Source of the DNA: Azophilus sp964348115
Lineage (GTDB): Bacteria > Pseudomonadota > Gammaproteobacteria > Pseudomonadales > Azotimanducaceae
Assembly (NCBI GenBank): GCA_964348115.1
Contig: CAYGBY010000164.1
Span: 1 to 8,916 of the forward strand
DNA length: 8,916 nucleotides
Direction of reading: 5' to 3'
A model generated the notes under the pieces. The model saw only the letters and a list, made by a program, of their open reading frames with translations. It was not told the DNA's origin and ran no database searches. This document shows, piece after piece, positions 6,339 through 8,916 of this stretch. A program made the translations under genes and the position numbers. How positions within the stretch are numbered: position 1 is the stretch's first letter; the number at the start of each line of letters is the position of its first letter.

Positions 6339-7414
6339 GGAAGCGCAGCGCCGCTGCGGCCAGTCTGGGCGCGGTGGCGCAATAGCTGGTCGAGCAGCAC
6401 CAAGGCGACCATGGCTTCCGCAATGGGGGTAGCGCGGATGCCTACGCAGGGATCGTGGCGACCTTTGGTGACCACCTGGGTTTCATTGCCAGCGGTGTCT
6501 ATGGTGTTGCCTGGGGTGCTGAGGCTGGAGGTGGGCTTCAAGGCCAGGCTGGCAATGATGTCCTGACCGGAGGAAATGCCGCCAAGCACGCCGCCGGCAT
6601 GGTTGCTGAGAAACCCCTTGGCGGACAGCTCGTCACGATGAAAGGTGCCACGCTGCTCCACTACGGCGAAGCCGTCGCCAATGGCCACCCCCTTGACGGC
6701 GTTGATGCCCATCAGGGCGGCGGCCAGTTCCGCATCGAGCTTGGCGAACACCGGCGCCCCCAAGCCGATGGGCACATTGCTGGCGACCACGCGAATTTCC
6801 GCGCCGATGCTGTCCCCCTCTCGCCGCAGCTGATCGATGAGGGCGGCGATGGCGTCCAAGCTGTCCGGGTCAGGACTGAAGAAGGGGTTTTGCGCCACCG
6901 CCTCCCAGGAAATGAAACGGGGGCGGATGTGGCCGATGGCGGCAAGGTGGCCGCGCACCTGAACCCCCGCCAATTCCTTGAGGCACTTCTTGGCGATGGC
7001 GCCGGCGGCCACCCGCATCACGGTCTCCCTGGCGGAGGCTCGGCCGCCGCCGCGGTAGTCGCGAACGCCGTATTTGTAGTGATAGGTGAAGTCCGCATGG
7101 GCAGGGCGAAACAGATCCTTGATGTCGTCGTAGTCCTTGGACTTCTGGTCCTCGTTCTCGATAAGCAGCCCGATGGGGGTGCCAGTGGTGCAGCCCGCAA
7201 AGACGCCGGACAGGATGCGCACAAGATCGCTCTCCTTGCGCTGGGTGGTGTATCTGGAGCGCCCAGGACGGCGGCGGTCCAGATCCGGCTGGATGTCCGC
7301 TTCCGCAAGCGCCATGCCAGGCGGGCAGCCATCGACAATGGCGCCCATGGCCAGCCCATGGCTTTCGCCAAAGGTGGTGACCCGGAACAGTTGGCCGAAG
7401 GTGTTGCCGGACAT
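6335..7414 (-). CDS. aroC: Chorismate synthase
   Basis: 359 residues (E. coli about 361). It converts 5-enolpyruvylshikimate-3-phosphate to chorismate with reduced FMN, the last step of the shikimate pathway. Visible signatures: NTFGQLFRVTTFGESHG (4-20), DLDRRRPGRSRYTTQRKE (44-61), RPAHADFTYHYKYGVRDY (103-120) running into RGGGRASARET, SNHAGGVLGGISSGQ, and the C-terminal KGRHDPCVGIRATPIAEAM. The usual RPGHAD has Ala for Gly, a mild change. The start at 7414 matches the family N-terminus; the frame stays open to 7549 only because the upstream tandem repeat has no stops. No ribosome site is obvious. The TAG stop is part of a CTAG that borders the repeat at 6072-6338. The gene is not in a recognisable operon; its upstream neighbour is 387 bp away. 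Confidence 0.97.
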   Translation of the reverse strand: MSGNTFGQLFRVTTFGESHGLAMGAIVDGCPPGMALAEADIQPDLDRRRPGRSRYTTQRKESDLVRILSGVFAGCTTGTPIGLLIENEDQKSKDYDDIKDLFRPAHADFTYHYKYGVRDYRGGGRASARETVMRVAAGAIAKKCLKELAGVQVRGHLAAIGHIRPRFISWEAVAQNPFFSPDPDSLDAIAALIDQLRREGDSIGAEIRVVASNVPIGLGAPVFAKLDAELAAALMGINAVKGVAIGDGFAVVEQRGTFHRDELSAKGFLSNHAGGVLGGISSGQDIIASLALKPTSSLSTPGNTIDTAGNETQVVTKGRHDPCVGIRATPIAEAMVALVLLDQLLRHRAQTGRSGAALP

Positions 7415-7431
7415 CGCTAGCGGCCCGCTGC

Positions 7432-7788
7432 GACAGTCCGGCGCGGCACCGAGAGCGCCGAGGCACCCGCCTGGCGAGGCGCCAAGAGCGACTGGCTGTC
7501 TAGGGTCCTGGACGTCACCCGGCAAAGGGCCGAGGCGTCCGTCTGGCAAGGCGCCAAGAGTGACTGGCCGTCTAGGGTCCTAGACGTCACCCGGCAAAGG
7601 GCCGAGGCGTCCGTCTGGCAAGGCGCCAAGAGTGACAGTGCCGAGCCCATTCGAGGGGCGGGCAACGCAGCCAAGCGGGACGCATCGGCACACGAAAGCA
7701 GGCGGACTGTCGCCACTAGGTCGGGCGTGCTCAGGCTTTTGGGGCTGGCCTCCGCATCGGCGCACGAAAGCAGGCGGACTGTCGCCAC
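7432..7788. repeat. Tandem array with ~72-bp period upstream of aroC
   Basis: This fills nearly all of the 387-bp gap between the DUF4892 gene and aroC. Units 7490-7561 and 7562-7633 match at 70 of 72 bases. A partial, more diverged unit precedes them (7458-7489 matches the unit end with five differences). A second pair, 7681-7716 and 7753-7788, matches at 35 of 36 bases, again 72 bp apart, with an unrelated 36-base interval. A shared GACTG/GACAG anchor at 7490, 7562, 7634, 7705 and 7777 suggests both halves are one diverged array. Each full unit holds a near-palindrome (GTCTAGGGTCCTAGAC, 7570-7585). All three minus-strand frames are largely open, which follows from high GC and a period divisible by three. 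No promoter stands out. Confidence 0.85.
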
Positions 7789-7801
7789 GGGCCGTTAAGC
7801 C

Positions 7802-8713
7802 TCAATCACGCTGTTGCCGGTGCGGCAAAACCAGCTCGACGCGCGGCACGGCGCCATCCGCCCGGGGCAGCAGCGGACCGGCGCCAAAGGGCGCCAGTTC
7901 CGGCCCGGCCTGACCGCGAAGTTCCACCTGCAGTTGAGTGCAGGCTTCCTCAGCACAGGCGGCGGAACGCTCCAGCAAAGCATCCCCGGCATCCGAACCG
8001 TACAGATGGCAGACCACATAGAGCTTCAACCGTTCAAAGCTGGCCAGCCGCGGCGCCAAAGCCGCCAACACCGCCAGCCCGGCGCTGGGAATGGTGCCAT
8101 CCGTGCGCGGACGCACGCCAGCGATGACGGCGTAGCCCTTGCCAGCCAAGTCCGCCACCAAGTTGGTGTTTTGAATGGCGTCCACAGCCCGACGCGGCTG
8201 CAGCGCCTCCACATGGGCGTAAATGCGCTTGTTGCCCCGCTCGATGACATAGACCGCGACCAGCCCCGCGCCCCGATCGGCGGCGATGTAGAACTGGTTG
8301 GCCTCCGGCCCGTAGAGCACCGCCTGCCCGAACACCTGGTTGGCCCAGCCGTTGCTTCTGCCGCAGTCCCGCCCCCGGCAGCTAAACAAAGCCTGGGGCC
8401 CCAATGCCTGTTGATAGTGGCCGATGACCTCGGCAAGGGGCGTGCCGGCAGGCATTTGATAGGTGATGCCCAGCTTGGTCGCCTCCACGCGCAGCTTGTG
8501 CTCGATGCGCAGCTCCCGGCGAATCTTCTCCACGGCGCTGATCACAAACTCCCGGGGGGCGAACTCTTCATCCCGCTCGAAGGCCACAATCCAGGCTCTG
8601 GGGAAGCGCTCCAACCCCTCCAGATCCACACTGCCGGCCACGTCATCGGCAGCGGCGGCCCAACCCGGCGCCGACAGCAGCGCCAAAACGCCCAACAGCA
8701 ACCGCAAGCTCAT
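7802..8713 (-). CDS. Exported DUF4892 protein with a degenerate OmpA-like C-terminal domain
   Basis: 303 residues. The start at 8713 gives a signal peptide (hydrophobic 3-14, probable cleavage after the AAA near residue 22), so the protein is likely periplasmic or outer-membrane associated. Residues 35-175 fit the DUF4892 family: RFPRAWIVAFERDEE (36-50), GITYQMPAGT, ALFSCRGRDCGRSNGWANQV (108-127), FGQAVLYGPEANQFYIAA and VAVYVIERGNKRIYAHVEAL. Residues 190-297 follow an OmpA-like layout (LKLYVVCH..., GAGPLLPRADGAVPRVELVL), but the family's HTD is HLY here, removing the Asp that contacts peptidoglycan. Function is unknown. No clear ribosome site was found; a longer frame back to 8818 begins with TTG and would bury the signal peptide. 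It is the upstream neighbour of aroC on the same strand but separated by the repeat array, so co-transcription is doubtful. Confidence 0.85.
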   Translation of the reverse strand: MSLRLLLGVLALLSAPGWAAAADDVAGSVDLEGLERFPRAWIVAFERDEEFAPREFVISAVEKIRRELRIEHKLRVEATKLGITYQMPAGTPLAEVIGHYQQALGPQALFSCRGRDCGRSNGWANQVFGQAVLYGPEANQFYIAADRGAGLVAVYVIERGNKRIYAHVEALQPRRAVDAIQNTNLVADLAGKGYAVIAGVRPRTDGTIPSAGLAVLAALAPRLASFERLKLYVVCHLYGSDAGDALLERSAACAEEACTQLQVELRGQAGPELAPFGAGPLLPRADGAVPRVELVLPHRQQRD

Positions 8714-8836
8714 GGCAACAGAGTTGACGCCGACCTGATCACAGGCCAATGCTAATGCCCTAGGCGGAAAAAGACCAATCCTGCACCGGTTCAGCCAGAG
8801 CCTCACAAAGTTAGCCAAGCCCCCTATCGGTCACGC

Positions 8837-8916
8837 CTAGGGAGCTTCTGAACAAGTCCTGGAAGCCCAGAGGAGCCTAAAGGGCGTGATGGCAAGGCAC
8901 GGCGAAGCCGTGTGGC
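8837..8916 (+). mobile_element. Partial transposon-like repeat (copy C), cut by the window edge
   Basis: It begins CTAG then GGAGCTTCTGAACAAGTC, matching the ends of copies A and B with few changes, and is oriented like the 6072 end. A CCTAAAGGGCG block shared with copy B follows after a much shorter interval. Then comes the 26-base hairpin module (8891-8916), reverse-complemented relative to its orientation in copy B. It lies 123 bases upstream of the DUF4892 start. The interval 8714-8836 shows no convincing promoter. Confidence 0.5.

Noticed and set aside
7415..7549. N-terminal extension of aroC to 7549
   Set aside because: The added residues are translated tandem repeat; chorismate synthases begin with the SGNTFGQLFRVTTFGESHG region, which fits the 7414 start.
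7417..7788. 123-aa minus-strand protein with a 24-residue repeat (SLLAPCQTDASALCR...)
   Set aside because: The repeat period is divisible by three and contains no stops, so several frames stay open. No family, ribosome site or codon pattern supports coding.
7432..7788. Integron attC array
   Set aside because: The size is in range, but no GTTRRRY/RYYYAAC core sites, no cassette genes and no integrase are seen.

Overview
The window is GC-rich and almost entirely coded on the minus strand. It carries core amino-acid biosynthesis genes of a gammaproteobacterium. The order leuC-leuD-leuB-asd-fimV is the arrangement known from Pseudomonas and relatives. A FimV-type protein and a DUF4892-type secreted protein also point to Gammaproteobacteria; the genus cannot be told from the sequence.

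Layout, in the direction of transcription (right to left): a repeat fragment at the right edge (8837-8916); a DUF4892/OmpA-like exported protein (7802-8713); a GC-rich tandem array with a ~72-bp period filling the gap to aroC (7432-7788); aroC, chorismate synthase (6335-7414); a 267-bp transposon-like repeat with no transposase (6072-6338) and a possible leuC promoter (6003-6031); then a tightly packed run of leuC (4588-5997), leuD (3944-4591), leuB (2752-3873), asd (1471-2526) and a short fimV (146-1492); and at the left edge an inverted copy of the same repeat (1-149).

LeuC and LeuD form isopropylmalate isomerase and LeuB is the next enzyme of leucine synthesis. Asd makes aspartate semialdehyde for lysine/diaminopimelate, threonine and methionine. 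AroC makes chorismate for aromatic amino acids. FimV is an inner-membrane, peptidoglycan-binding polar scaffold. leuC/leuD, leuB and asd are joined by start/stop overlaps or small reading frames that suggest translational coupling.

No new defence or mobile system with its own proteins is visible. The unusual content is repetitive. (1) Direct duplications with nearly the same offset (72-74 bp) occur at several unrelated places: before aroC, before asd, at the leuB start, and weakly inside fimV. Two of them duplicate the region around a gene start and create small ORFs ending in an ATGA overlap with the real gene. (2) Three copies of a transposon-like end sit on CTAG/TTAG sites, two element boundaries coinciding with the TAG stop codons of fimV and aroC. 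(3) FimV lacks most of its usual N-terminal domain, and the OmpA-like domain of the DUF4892 protein has lost a key residue.
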